Below the pieces are notes generated by a model. It did no database searches, was not told where the DNA came from, and saw only the letters and a program-made list of their open reading frames with translations. Shown here piece by piece: positions 19,401 through 28,736 of a stretch of DNA of 64,000 bases (the first letter of the stretch is position 1; each line of letters starts with the position of its first letter). Made by a program: the position numbers and the translations under genes. The DNA lies in contig JAPFFF010000004.1 of NCBI GenBank assembly GCA_039105265.1, positions 1,364,001-1,428,000 of the forward strand, given 5' to 3'. The stretch is from Tritrichomonas musculus (taxonomy: Eukaryota; Parabasalia; Tritrichomonadida; Tritrichomonadidae).

Positions 19401-21649
19401 CCAGCATCACAGCAAATTCAAGCATAAGTGAAAAAGAAAAGGAGAAAAAAGAAAAAAGTACTTTAGAAAATACTGCTAAAAAAATGTTGGACGGAACTTT
19501 TGGTTTTTCAGTTTCTAATTCGAGTGGCGAGGAATCAGAAGATGAAGAAAAAGACGATCAAAAATATCAGAAAAAAGTCAATACATCTGATACAGAAGTT
19601 CATAACAACAAAAATAGTAAAAAATCTTCATCATCAAATGATGGAGTGCTCACAACTGATTCTAGCTCATATGAAAATGAGAATAGAGATAAAAATAAAT
19701 CATCATCTAATTATGAAAAAATTGATTTGGATTCAAGCTCATATGAAAAAGATAATAAAAGCACCACAGAAGAAACAACATCAGATTCAAGTAATATCGA
19801 ATCTAACAGTGATCAGATACATCAGAAAAAATCATTTACAAAAAAAGAAAATACACCCAACTTTAAAATTGAAAATAAAAATAAGCCAACACCTAGAAAA
19901 ACAAAAAATGATCCCTCTGATAATGAAACTATTAAAGTAGTTAAAGATGATCAAGCAAAAAAGCCAAAATCGGTTGTTTCGATAAATTTTATTCAGTCTA
20001 GTTCAGAAATTGTTAATAAAAGATCAAGAAAAAATGAAAAAGAGGCAAAAAATGGATCAACAGAATCATTTAAATTTTCTGACTATAGTAGTGAACAGCT
20101 AAAGAACAATAAAGATGGAAAGATTGAAAAATCAAAATTAATTGAAAAAAATCCAGATACAAAAAAGCTTCAAGAGAAAGTCAATACTATTCAAAAACAA
20201 AAAGAAACCATTCAAAGAAATAATAAATCGAATACAAATATTAATAATATGAATGATAAAAATAAGAAAGAATCATCTGATTCAATTGGATTTACAACTT
20301 CATCCTTAAGCGATAAAAATCAAAAGAAGCAACCATTTAAACAAAAAGAAACCATACTTGACACGAAAAGTACAAATCAAAAGAAGATGAATCCAAAAGA
20401 AAATAATGCTGATTCTACAAATAAAAAAAGTCATAAACCGGAAGCAATTAAAATCCAACCATCTTCGTCAAATTATGAAGTTCTTATAATTGATTCAAAT
20501 TCAGACGAGAACGATGAAAAAGAAAGCGAGTCTTCGTCTTCCAACATTGAAGTTATTGATATTGAATCTGGATCTGATGAAAAAGATACAGAAAAAGAAA
20601 CATCTGACACATCAAGCGACTCTCAATCAGATACTGATCATTCCAACCATAAAAAATCCTCAAAATCAAAAGGAAATAATAAGAAAGATAACAATAGTGA
20701 TTCATCAGAAGAAACAGAAATTAAAAAAGAAAATAAATCAACATCAGAAAAAGTTGATATTCCTGATACACCCCAAATCACTCCACAAAAAAATTCAGCG
20801 TCATTGCCAAAACTTAAATTTAAATTTTTTGATAAACATATAGCGCCACCTTCACCATCACCAAGTAATGATAACGAAGAAAAAAGTGATTCATCTTTTT
20901 CAAAGTCTAGCATCAACTCTTCAATCAATCCAGTTATAGACGCGATAAAAGATAAAAATGAAAAGAAGGAAGAAGCTTTTGATTCTTCTTCTTCATCAGA
21001 TGATGAAAAGAAGAAATCAAAGAAAAATGATGATTTTGATTCATCAGATTCAGATGAAAAGAAAGATGAAGATTTTTTCGACTCATTAAATATAAAAAAT
21101 AGCAAAACGAAAGATGAAGATTCGTTTGATTTTTCAGATTCAGATGAAAAAGAAAAACAAAAGAAAGATGAAAAGTTGCATAATTCATCAGAAAATACTT
21201 CTAATTCAAAATCAAATAATACAATTACCAAATCTTCAAAATCCACAATTGAAATATTATCAATATTCTCATCTTCAGATGATGAAAAAAAATCCGAAAA
21301 AGATGGGAAAAATAAAGGTCAAACTTCTGATTCTGAAAATCAAAAAGTATCTTCAGCAAGTGATGAAATTGAGGAAATTGACAGTTCTTCATCTTCTTCA
21401 GATAAGGATAAAAAAGATGATTTTAGTTCTGACATTGAAGTTTTAGATATCCTGTCTGATTCAAATGAAGAAAAACCAAAAGAAAAACAGAAACCACGGG
21501 ATATTTCTAAATCACAAATGAAACAAAAAAAAGAATTCAAAAAAACAAATCAAAATTCTGATTTAGGTTCAACAGGTCCAAAGAAATTTCCTCCTTTATT
21601 GAATATTGCGGCAATTGCTAAACTTAGTTCAACAAATCCAAAAAAATAA
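16406..21649 (+). CDS. Giant RRM protein with coiled coil and long Ser/Lys/Asp/Glu-rich tail
   Basis: A 1747-residue protein. The N-terminal part has a predicted coiled coil (about residues 75-280, with heptad-like stretches such as LQDELVEKQATLKEAKERY). A single RNA-recognition motif lies at about 426-505 (CISVGLFAKPIKEKEIKNLF, YYANIRFSNHESAQKSI, LSVKWATN). From about 510 to the end it is low-complexity, dominated by Ser, Lys, Asp, Glu and Asn, with recurring SSSSDDEKK and SSSSDKKGNKK blocks and the twice-used phrase TFGFSVS. The many acidic-flanked serines look like casein kinase 2 sites. RNA binding is supported by the RRM; any role beyond that is unknown. The ATG at 16406 is clear, and the stop lies 125 bp before the convergent gene at 21774. 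Confidence 0.7.
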   Translation: MEDFTFRRFNEQDAILLYTIDSRVKSSPRKKKAHSPSRPSHNYSSSYSSPRAEKTFSITSQSDIQYNLRSFDDYDSLLHLRYTIQSDIAQLLTEIHPLRKKLKDMEDKTAIIEVIPPQKTKTDFNTLENKLGENEHIRSMYSNIPIQKMKANLLEDVESLNLIYEQCLEITSEIEKTSRKKAIFLSSDIYKNVCAQRQKMSILDAKIEKEEETSRNLQNELEFLEKDQSIKNAYLSSTTDSPENISRLQDELVEKQATLKEAKERYSQIMEAHENEISVFQKEYSTSSSLAPPTKNNTYTNGRFRAQKQLRLSFNKNSDEFFSTFYSSKSYSNDFPNINNLDIENSENDKNTNDVQNKSKHRIHDKKIETDKDPIRKKTSDSVSPRQRKYSPQKNKPYHSRKSSDDSNNSTLNLSSLYSIGLPPSPRCISVGLFAKPIKEKEIKNLFSQYGEVEDIEIFTKTHVYPSQYYANIRFSNHESAQKSIDKANHKKYKDTVLSVKWATNQNWTSSHQPESQQNTIKAYNSNNSLSMTLSASPKPPQESSSKSPQRSTKSNKSKNQQTSSDKMKNNENPNSSSHINGKNIEKNSKDFPVRQLNSHHKRVLSLSSTLVQEAPNKRKTDPNSLSEPDLTFSSEFAAIRNNNNTYSPNIRVSVQNSIISVESSLDLPEIVKYTESFIEKPVEKPKVKPPPKTTNDIESKVSNKSVEKEKFQLPPLKLNLGQYVNNDQNINLSPIEKKKSDTTGFSFEEDDYDVNDISISNTVEDISKIIKNNGKQSQSSDIEANSDSSRTLFSTDSEPDRIFNLLEISDSEKTTVNKKSPKLPPSSLVTSPRPRYLGVASPRSKEAEDAKDKKKEEKTVSKDKPTSKPKVSRPKDNYPENKQEESIRFKLPAKKNQPSHSENNEKEENPRNKLPDKKGAKGKSSDSIDITSSEENQKNKTVDQKDKSLIDSSSSDKKGNKKTLDQTFGFSVSGSNGNSEKEEEEEEEKKEDKSTNETSITANSSISEKEKEKKEKSTLENTAKKMLDGTFGFSVSNSSGEESEDEEKDDQKYQKKVNTSDTEVHNNKNSKKSSSSNDGVLTTDSSSYENENRDKNKSSSNYEKIDLDSSSYEKDNKSTTEETTSDSSNIESNSDQIHQKKSFTKKENTPNFKIENKNKPTPRKTKNDPSDNETIKVVKDDQAKKPKSVVSINFIQSSSEIVNKRSRKNEKEAKNGSTESFKFSDYSSEQLKNNKDGKIEKSKLIEKNPDTKKLQEKVNTIQKQKETIQRNNKSNTNINNMNDKNKKESSDSIGFTTSSLSDKNQKKQPFKQKETILDTKSTNQKKMNPKENNADSTNKKSHKPEAIKIQPSSSNYEVLIIDSNSDENDEKESESSSSNIEVIDIESGSDEKDTEKETSDTSSDSQSDTDHSNHKKSSKSKGNNKKDNNSDSSEETEIKKENKSTSEKVDIPDTPQITPQKNSASLPKLKFKFFDKHIAPPSPSPSNDNEEKSDSSFSKSSINSSINPVIDAIKDKNEKKEEAFDSSSSSDDEKKKSKKNDDFDSSDSDEKKDEDFFDSLNIKNSKTKDEDSFDFSDSDEKEKQKKDEKLHNSSENTSNSKSNNTITKSSKSTIEILSIFSSSDDEKKSEKDGKNKGQTSDSENQKVSSASDEIEEIDSSSSSSDKDKKDDFSSDIEVLDILSDSNEEKPKEKQKPRDISKSQMKQKKEFKKTNQNSDLGSTGPKKFPPLLNIAAIAKLSSTNPKK

Positions 21650-21773
21650 GATTCTGATATAGCTTATTAAGAATTATGTTCATGAAGATGATTTACCAAA
21701 AATATTATAATTTTATAATTATTTTTTAAAACTGTTTGCAATTTTTTATAATTTTAATGCCTTTTTCTTTTAT

Positions 21774-22214
21774 TTAATCTTCGACAATTCCGATTTTCAC
21801 AGTTGCATTTCCAATGAGTTTGTTATTATCATTAAGACAGTTAACTTCAAATTCTGCATTTTTAGGTTCAACTTTGGTTGTTTTCACTGTAATATTGTAA
21901 TGATCACCAAGTGACATTGGTGCTCTATGCTGGCAAATAACTCCTGTTGTTACAGATGAGTTATTTGCAGGAAGTTTATCATTTACTTTTGTAAGAACAG
22001 TTTTACTCATGCAATAAATCATGGAAGGCGTAGAAAATATGTCATCGCCTGGTTTATGGGTTCTATTTGTTGTTTTGTCTAATGTGATGAATCCAGATGA
22101 ATGAAAAGTATCTCCAATTTTGATGAGTTTTGTTAAGTCTGCAGTTTTTGATTTCGCCCATTTTAATGATTGAGCAAAGTTTTTTGATGCAAATGAATTA
22201 GAACAACTAATCAT
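21774..22214 (-). CDS. Hotdog-fold thioesterase-like protein (FlK-like)
   Basis: A 146-residue protein with the layout of single-domain hotdog thioesterases of the fluoroacetyl-CoA thioesterase type: a GDTF start to the core, a central helix (STPSMIYCMSKTVLTKV), then CQHRAPMSLGDHYNITVKTTKVEP. Thr62 and His96 stand exactly as far apart (34 residues) as the Thr42 and His76 active-site pair of FlK. The position of FlK's catalytic Glu50 is Ser70 here, so hydrolysis by the known mechanism is doubtful. Family members hydrolyse acyl-CoA or act as acyl-CoA binders. The stop overlaps TAAATAAA, a likely poly(A) signal. It is transcribed away from POC1, with starts 108-159 bp apart. Confidence 0.6.
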   Translation of the reverse strand: MISCSNSFASKNFAQSLKWAKSKTADLTKLIKIGDTFHSSGFITLDKTTNRTHKPGDDIFSTPSMIYCMSKTVLTKVNDKLPANNSSVTTGVICQHRAPMSLGDHYNITVKTTKVEPKNAEFEVNCLNDNNKLIGNATVKIGIVED

Positions 22215-22322
22215 TAAACTTTTTTTGAATATATGTTATTTCATTCATAATCTAAACAAATATTGAATGAATATTTGGCCAATTATATAAAAAAAATTGA
22301 ATTTATTTGAATCAATTATTTT
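22215..22322. promoter_or_regulatory. Shared upstream region of the hotdog and POC1 genes
   Basis: 108 bp separate the hotdog ATG (22214) from the first in-frame ATG of POC1 (22323), so both promoters must lie here or just inside. It is AT-rich. TCAATTATTTT at about 22312-22322 resembles the TCA-type initiator known in trichomonads; this is only a weak match. Confidence 0.3.
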
Positions 22323-23465
22323 ATGAAAATTTGCATTTACATGATTGATTACGTTTATAATTTAAGAAAAAAAATGTGGAAAGTTGCTTATCAATTTCGA
22401 CGCCACCTTGATTTTATCAATGCGGTTGATATCGATGAAACAGAAATTAAAATAGCTACAGCATCAAATGATAATTGCGTTGGGGTATTAGATTTAAATT
22501 CACAAGAAATGAGATTTTTGCAAGGTCATACTGATTACGTTGAAGATGTTGCGTTTGGACCAGACATGTCAATTGTTGCAAGCGGATCAAGAGACCAAAC
22601 TGCAATTTTATGGAATACAAAAACAACTGAAAAAATAGGCACTTTAAAAGGCCATAAAAAAACAGTCCGATGCTTGTCATGGTCACCTGACTTTAAGCAT
22701 ATTGTTACAGGGTCAAACGATACAACAGCTTTGATATTCGATGTTCAAGAATGCCGAAGAACAAAAATGATTCAAGGAATGAAAGGATGGGTTCGTGATA
22801 TTGAATGGAAAGGTGATACAATTGTTTTGGCTGGAAATGATAAATTAATTTATTTATTCGATGTTCGATGCGGACAAAACGTTCAAACCATTGAAACACA
22901 AAGCTGTTCCGATATAACATCAATTTCATTTCACCACAATGGCTCAATTCTTGCAGGAGGGGGCTTTGACCACCATTTTCGTTTATGGGATATTAGAAAC
23001 TCAATGCAAATTCGTAAGCAACAAGCCCATTCTGAAATTTTAACCCATATTTCATTTTCACCTGTAAATGACGATTTCTTAACCGTCGGAATGGATGGAA
23101 TCGCAAGAATTTGGAGTTTAAAATGCACCAATTGTATATCATCCTTCAGCCAACATGAAAGGGGAATTACTGGTTGCTGCTGGTATAAGTCATCGAAAGG
23201 TTTTGTAACTGTTGGCCAAGATAGGAAAATAGTAGGATTTGAATATAATGATGAAGACGAGGATGCCCAAAAAGAAATGATTGATGGCGGTGATATTATG
23301 ATTTCTTTAAGCAGAATGCAGAATGCTCTGGCCCAATTAGTAACAACAATGAATACCTTAGACAATAGACTATTAATACAAGAAGAAAGGGTAAAGTGGT
23401 TAAAAGACAACAATAATGCAATTTCAAGAGCATATAATCGAAGAAAACCAGACAATTCTTTTTGA
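22323..23465 (+). CDS. POC1: POC1-like WD40 centriole/basal-body protein
   Basis: 380 residues from the first ATG; an inner ATG at 22374 gives 363 residues starting MWKVAYQFRRH, closer to the usual POC1 start, and I favour it. Seven WD40 repeats follow (for example LQGHTDYVEDVAFGPD, SGSRDQTAILWN, LKGHKKTVRCLSWSPD, GGFDHHFRLWDIR, VGMDGIARIW). The C-terminal helix ALAQLVTTMNTLDNRLLIQ, followed by EERVKWL, matches the short C-terminal POC1 motif that distinguishes POC1 from other WD40 proteins. POC1 is a structural component of centrioles and basal bodies, needed for their stability. Its presence argues for a flagellated organism. Confidence 0.75.
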   Translation: MKICIYMIDYVYNLRKKMWKVAYQFRRHLDFINAVDIDETEIKIATASNDNCVGVLDLNSQEMRFLQGHTDYVEDVAFGPDMSIVASGSRDQTAILWNTKTTEKIGTLKGHKKTVRCLSWSPDFKHIVTGSNDTTALIFDVQECRRTKMIQGMKGWVRDIEWKGDTIVLAGNDKLIYLFDVRCGQNVQTIETQSCSDITSISFHHNGSILAGGGFDHHFRLWDIRNSMQIRKQQAHSEILTHISFSPVNDDFLTVGMDGIARIWSLKCTNCISSFSQHERGITGCCWYKSSKGFVTVGQDRKIVGFEYNDEDEDAQKEMIDGGDIMISLSRMQNALAQLVTTMNTLDNRLLIQEERVKWLKDNNNAISRAYNRRKPDNSF

Positions 23466-23639
23466 TTTATAGGATACATATTACTTATTTGTTTTGAAAT
23501 TTAATAATATAAATAAATAGATGTTGTTTCTATTACTTATTCTTCTGGATAACTTTTAATCAGGATCTGCCTTACTTTTGTTTTTTTTTTGACTATTTTT
23601 GATAAAAGTGATTTTTTTTTATTTTTTTCTAAATTTAAA

Positions 23640-24332
23640 ATGATTCAAAAAAGTACAACTTATTGCTCCGATATTATATATGATTTTTCTACCTTTTATG
23701 ACCAAAAGAAATTTACAGATTGTACAATTGTTATCAGAGACCCACCAGCAACAATTTATGCGCATCGAGCTGTTTTAGCAAACTGGTCTTCTTTTTTTTG
23801 TTACAACTTCACTTCAGGCATGCAAGAAGATAAAGAACGACGTATTGAAATTGAATTTAATCCATGTAACAAACTACCTGAAATGATCTATTTTATGTAT
23901 ACTGAATATATAAACATTGACCAAGATAATATAATGCCATTAATTGAACTATCGAAGCATTATGATGTTGAATCTCTCTATCAAGGCCTTGTTTTAAAAC
24001 TAGATGAGGTAATTAATGAGGGGAATGTGTTAGAATTTGTTCAAAAATGCTATGAAAATGATCTCCACCATGCATTATCCGTTATTGCAAAGCATGTTGC
24101 CAAATTTTATAGTTCGTTAAATCGAAAAGAATTCACAAATATTTTTGACATTGAAACGTTTTGTGCAATTTTAACAGACGCAGTTTTAAAATACAACTTT
24201 AAAGATGATATAAATGCCGAAATTCTAGATTTTATGAATGGCGAACAACCTCAAACACAAGAGCAATGCAAAGCCCTTAATGATTTATCAAGATTATCTA
24301 ATGGTGCGCATACATTTTTTAGTCTAAAATAA
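23640..24332 (+). CDS. BTB/POZ-domain protein
   Basis: 230 residues from the ATG at 23640; the frame is open further upstream but with no ATG. The BTB/POZ fold covers about residues 15-115 (KFTDCTIVIRD, IYAHRAVLANWSSFF, YTEYINIDQDNIMPLIELSK, YDVESLYQGLV). A BACK-like helical segment follows (VLEFVQKCYENDLHHAL). There are no Kelch or zinc-finger repeats. BTB domains dimerise and often act as substrate adaptors for cullin-3 ligases; without a recognised partner domain the role here stays open. The stop is part of TAAAATA. It lies between two same-strand genes with separate flanks. Confidence 0.75.
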   Translation: MIQKSTTYCSDIIYDFSTFYDQKKFTDCTIVIRDPPATIYAHRAVLANWSSFFCYNFTSGMQEDKERRIEIEFNPCNKLPEMIYFMYTEYINIDQDNIMPLIELSKHYDVESLYQGLVLKLDEVINEGNVLEFVQKCYENDLHHALSVIAKHVAKFYSSLNRKEFTNIFDIETFCAILTDAVLKYNFKDDINAEILDFMNGEQPQTQEQCKALNDLSRLSNGAHTFFSLK

Positions 24333-24718
24333 AATAGCAACATTTTGTCTTTATTATTCCATTTAAATTATTTACTATTCAATATTTTATTTTCAATATT
24401 TAATATATTAAAAATACAAAACATTAAAAGTCTTAACTCTTGAAGAATAAAAGAATATTTTATGTTTAAATAAACAATTGTTACTAATCTTTATATAAAT
24501 TATTTATTTATAATATTCAAAAAATAATATAATTTTTGTTTTCTTCAAATGACCTATCCTTAAAAGAGTTTAATATGAGTGTTTAGACTTGATATGAATT
24601 TTTAATTGGAAGATATTTGGCAAAATTCCTTATTTAAATAAAAATTTTCTTCTTAAAATTTTATTTTAAAAAGTTGGTCGGTTGATATCAAACTTTTTAT
24701 TAAAGATCAACGTCAAAA
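24333..24718. promoter_or_regulatory. Upstream region of the USP7-like gene
   Basis: 386 AT-rich bases with no gene. CAACGTC lies at about 24708-24714, six bases before the ATG, one of the repeated ACGT cores seen near start codons in this window. Confidence 0.3.
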
Positions 24719-27700
24719 ATGTCTGATCAAGAAACAAGAAATGATGAAAATGTTGAATCGACTGACTCAGACAATGAAATAGACTATGTTGGACTTAAAA
24801 ATCAAGGTGCAACGTGCTATATGAACTCACTTCTACAAGCCCTTTTTCATCTTCCAGCGTTCAGAAGAATTGTTTACAAAATGCCAACAACAGGAAAAGA
24901 AGATATAAACAAAAACATACCTCTGAATCTTCAGAGACTTTTCGCGATGATGCAGTTCAGTGATCTTCCTTGCAGTACTAAAGCTTTGACAAATAGTTTT
25001 GGCTGGAAAGAAGACGATACATTTATGCAACACGACCTTCAAGAATTTTCTCGTGTTTTAATTGATAATCTTGAAACGAAATTAAAATCAGATCCGGAAT
25101 TACATGATTCTATATCAAATCTTTTTAAAGGCGAAACTGTACAATATATTCGATGCAAAAACGTTCCTTATGAGTCTATTAGAGCACAAGATTTTTATGA
25201 TATATCCTTACAAGTTAAAGATTGCGCAAATTTGCAAGAATCATTTGAAAAATACATTCAAAAAGAACAACTTGTCGGTGAAAATCAATATCATTCAGAT
25301 GAATATGGCCTTCAAGACGCTGACATGGGCACTGAATTTACCAAATTTCCTTCAGTTTTACATTTACATCTTCAAAGATTTCAATTCAATCATGAGACGG
25401 AACAAATGCAAAAAATAAATGACAAATTCGAATTTCCAGAATCCATTGACTTAGCTCCTTATTTAGCTCCAAAAGCAGATCACAGTAGATCAATGATTTA
25501 CGATTTATATGGTGTTCTTGTTCATTTGGGAAATGTTCATTCTGGCCACTACTATGCATTTTTAAGAACATCAACCAAACCTCAATGGTACAAATTTGAT
25601 GACAATGTTGTTTCAAAAGTTAATTCCAAAGATGCTATAGAAGATAACTTTGGTGAAAAATCTTCGAACACGCGCAGTGATATGTATCGAACGAACAAAA
25701 TGGGATATGGCAATTATCCATATTATCAATACAATAATTATGGTTATAATCGTAATTATTACGCTAATTTTGGAAAAAAATATTCTGCTTATATGCTTAT
25801 TTATATTCGCAGAGATGATGCTGACCGTATAATGGCCCCTGTAAAAATGATCGATATTCCAACTCATCTTCAACAATACGCCGAGAAAGAAAAGCGAATT
25901 ATTAAACGCCGAAAAGAAATCAAACAAGATCAAAAAGAAAACATCTTTTATGTGATTCTACAGGATAAAGTCTTGGAAAATAACACTTTAATGGGAATCG
26001 ATATTTACTATCCTCCTTTTTTAACTCAAGAAAATCTTTACATATTTGATCAACACCAACTTCGACCCGATGCTCCCATCCTTTTAAACAATGAAGAAAA
26101 GGATCCGAATAATTATAGATTTGATTTACTAACTGATTTAAGGTTCAAAATAGGATACAGAAAAACGACAGCTGACATATATGAATTAGTCTCCGAAAAG
26201 TTTAATATTCCAAATGAAAATATCAGAATCTGGTACCAAGAAAATTCACAGAATAGATTAAAAATTGTTAACAATGAAAAAGATGAAATCATAAACGATC
26301 GAACCGTCCCATCAAGACTTCTCTTTCTTCAGAGAAAAACTAAGGAAGATCCTGTTTCAATGAGTAATGATGAAAGACTCATTTTTGTCAAATACTTCTT
26401 TCCTACAGCTTCACTCCCAATTCAATTTATTAACAGTTATGTTGTTAATGTTTCTCTAAAATTTAGCGATTTTTGCAAGCAAGTCAATGAAGAACTAGGG
26501 ATCACTCTTGAGAAAGATGATAGAATGCTTATTTATAGACAATACAATGATAAAGGCACAGGCATGCCTTCCGAAGTTGAGATTATTACAGAAAATCTTA
26601 CAATGAAAGATGTTCCCAGTGGCGTTTTTATCTTTTTACAAATTGATCCAACTACTGACAAATACACCGATTACATTTCTAGAAAAAAAACTTTTGATCC
26701 GATCACTTCCGACTATGATGAACATTTACGAATTAAATATGAAAATGGAGATGACGAAGTTAAACAAAAAATTGACGAATTGAAACGAAAGATGAAAGAA
26801 AAGAGAGATAGAGTTTATTCAATTCGTCCAACAACATTTCAACTTCGAGAACCAATCCCTGTTCAAAAATTTGTTATTAATGATGAAAGTGAGGAAATTG
26901 AACCATCTTCTCCAAAAGACCAAATTAAAATATTGAAAGAAAGCGATTTATATCCAAGGATAGTAACTGTTTATCCATATTACATTATGGAAAAATACAA
27001 TAAGGTAAACATTGATATCTACAGTTATGAGCATCAAGACAAACATCTTTTCACTGTTGAAATTTTTATTTACTCGACAATTCTTAAGCTGAAATATATA
27101 ATTGCATCTGGAATTAATGAAAATTATAATCAAAAAAGAAATGCAATGATTTTCTATATTATTAAAGATAACTATTTCTACACTGAATTTAACACAAGCA
27201 ATAAGCAAAATACTGGCACACAAAATAATAATGATGACGAAAACGAAGAAAAAATTAAATTAACAGTTTTTCCAAATAATGATGTCAGTAACTCTAAAGT
27301 TTTCGATTTGTTTCGTGACTTTGACATCCGTTTGATGAAAAGAAATTACAGAATCTATTTCTTATTAATGGACAATGTTGATGAAAAGCAAGCAATGAAT
27401 TTTGAACAATATACTGTCCAAATTTCATTAGATGGGATCAGTGTTCCTATAGAACAAAAAATACTTGAAAAGAGGCTTATTCAAGTTGAAGCTTTATTCA
27501 ATTCTTTGATTTCAAAAATACCTCAACTTCAAGAAATTATGAATAAAGAAAAAGAAGAAAATCAAAACTCAATAGATGAAATTTTCAGATTTTATCAAAT
27601 TTATGATTGCAAGTTTTACAAACAATACAAATTAAATGATCTGATTTGTGATTCATTCAAACCTATCAGAATAGACTTCATACCTATAGAACAAAGGAAA

Positions 27701-28036
27701 TTAAAAGATGATGAAATCTTGATTCAAGTTGCATACATTCACCCTCAAACAGATTATTATAATTATTCATATTCTGGTGATGGTTATCCCTTCTTCATAG
27801 TCATCAAAAAGGAAGAAACGTTTGGTGAAATTAAAAAGAGGATCCTTGAAAAAACTGATATTAACAAAAACGATATAACCGGCTTTTCAATGAGAGTTAA
27901 AGAATATAACAGATACGTTCGCACAGATATCAAGGATGATACAGTTATCTCAGAAAGATATTGTCCAGAATCGAGAATTTATATCATTCACAAATATAAG
28001 CACAATGATAATTCATCAATCAAAATTTATAATTAA
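24719..28036 (+). CDS. Ubiquitin-specific protease, USP7/HAUSP type, without MATH domain
   Basis: 1105 residues. The peptidase C19 domain begins almost at once: the Cys box GLKNQGATCYMNS places the catalytic Cys at residue 33. The QHDLQEFSRVL box follows. The His box HSGHYYAF has His277, and WYKFDDN has Asp294/295. From about 470 onward the protein continues through long ubiquitin-like modules like the C-terminal half of USP7, which regulate the enzyme in animals. USP7 normally has an N-terminal MATH/TRAF substrate-binding domain before the protease; here only about 24 residues precede it. It should remove ubiquitin from target proteins; targets are unknown. A Tyr/Asn-rich insert (about 325-350) lies near the end of the catalytic domain. 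Confidence 0.85.
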   Translation: MSDQETRNDENVESTDSDNEIDYVGLKNQGATCYMNSLLQALFHLPAFRRIVYKMPTTGKEDINKNIPLNLQRLFAMMQFSDLPCSTKALTNSFGWKEDDTFMQHDLQEFSRVLIDNLETKLKSDPELHDSISNLFKGETVQYIRCKNVPYESIRAQDFYDISLQVKDCANLQESFEKYIQKEQLVGENQYHSDEYGLQDADMGTEFTKFPSVLHLHLQRFQFNHETEQMQKINDKFEFPESIDLAPYLAPKADHSRSMIYDLYGVLVHLGNVHSGHYYAFLRTSTKPQWYKFDDNVVSKVNSKDAIEDNFGEKSSNTRSDMYRTNKMGYGNYPYYQYNNYGYNRNYYANFGKKYSAYMLIYIRRDDADRIMAPVKMIDIPTHLQQYAEKEKRIIKRRKEIKQDQKENIFYVILQDKVLENNTLMGIDIYYPPFLTQENLYIFDQHQLRPDAPILLNNEEKDPNNYRFDLLTDLRFKIGYRKTTADIYELVSEKFNIPNENIRIWYQENSQNRLKIVNNEKDEIINDRTVPSRLLFLQRKTKEDPVSMSNDERLIFVKYFFPTASLPIQFINSYVVNVSLKFSDFCKQVNEELGITLEKDDRMLIYRQYNDKGTGMPSEVEIITENLTMKDVPSGVFIFLQIDPTTDKYTDYISRKKTFDPITSDYDEHLRIKYENGDDEVKQKIDELKRKMKEKRDRVYSIRPTTFQLREPIPVQKFVINDESEEIEPSSPKDQIKILKESDLYPRIVTVYPYYIMEKYNKVNIDIYSYEHQDKHLFTVEIFIYSTILKLKYIIASGINENYNQKRNAMIFYIIKDNYFYTEFNTSNKQNTGTQNNNDDENEEKIKLTVFPNNDVSNSKVFDLFRDFDIRLMKRNYRIYFLLMDNVDEKQAMNFEQYTVQISLDGISVPIEQKILEKRLIQVEALFNSLISKIPQLQEIMNKEKEENQNSIDEIFRFYQIYDCKFYKQYKLNDLICDSFKPIRIDFIPIEQRKLKDDEILIQVAYIHPQTDYYNYSYSGDGYPFFIVIKKEETFGEIKKRILEKTDINKNDITGFSMRVKEYNRYVRTDIKDDTVISERYCPESRIYIIHKYKHNDNSSIKIYN

Positions 28037-28175
28037 TTTTTTCGTATTTATTTGCGTAAAATTCCAATAACTTATATTTATTTATTTAAAATTTCACTAT
28101 TTGAATACTTTTTTTTTTTGTTATTTCTTAAAGCATGCTATCTTTAATTTAAAAATATTTTTTTTATTGCTTCCT
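28037..28175. other. AT-rich spacer after the USP7-like gene
   Basis: A short 3' flank with T runs leading to the first of three TTAA elements. Nothing else is seen. Confidence 0.3.
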
Positions 28176-28505
28176 TTAAGGGACCACTATCAAATTCTGA
28201 GTTAAAAATTCTATGAGTTATCACAAAATTAATTGACTTAAAAAAAAATATTTCTTGAGTATTTTTGCAATATTTTGGTATATATAAATTATATATCATT
28301 TATTTCTATTCTTCTTTTAAGCCTATTCCCTTTTTTCAATAAAAATTTAAAAGTTGAAAGGATATAAAAATTTTACAAAAATGATCGGAATGGTGAAATT
28401 TTAAAGTTTTAAACTTTTTCCGAAATAATAACCATTGAATTTTATTTTCTATGAGTTTTTTCAATATTGAAATGTTTACAAAAAAATATGATAGTGGTCC
28501 CTTAA
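28176..28505. mobile_element. TTAA-flanked short inverted-repeat element 1
   Basis: TTAAGGGACCACTATCA at 28176 is perfectly inverted at the other end (GATAGTGGTCCCTTAA, ending 28505). It is about 330 bp with no gene. TTCTATGAGTT and TTTCAATATTGAA occur near its ends and recur in elements 3 and 4. Its right TTAA (28502-28505) is also the left TTAA of element 2. Confidence 0.8.
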
Positions 28506-28736
28506 GGTACAAATCTAGTACGTTATAAATTGAGAGAAAGAACGTTATATATTTGAGACCCCATACTCTATTGAAAAAGTTTTATTTTGAATGAGTGTCA
28601 GATTTGAAATTCTGAACTTTATTTTTTTTTATAAAATTTTTATGATAAAAATATTTTTTTTATATAACATGTCGTTTAGTTTAATAAAGTGTCAAAAAAT
28701 TATGCGGTTTCTAAACGTACTAGATTTGTACCTTAA
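28502..28736. mobile_element. TTAA-flanked short inverted-repeat element 2
   Basis: TTAAGGTACAAATCTAGTAC at 28502 is perfectly inverted at 28716-28736 (ending GATTTGTACCTTAA). It is about 235 bp with no gene. It shares one TTAA with element 1 and another (28733-28736) with element 3. Confidence 0.8.

Noticed and set aside
20638-21246. 202-codon minus-strand frame inside the giant RRM gene
   Set aside because: Ser/Phe/Glu shadow of the acidic low-complexity tail; same cause as above.
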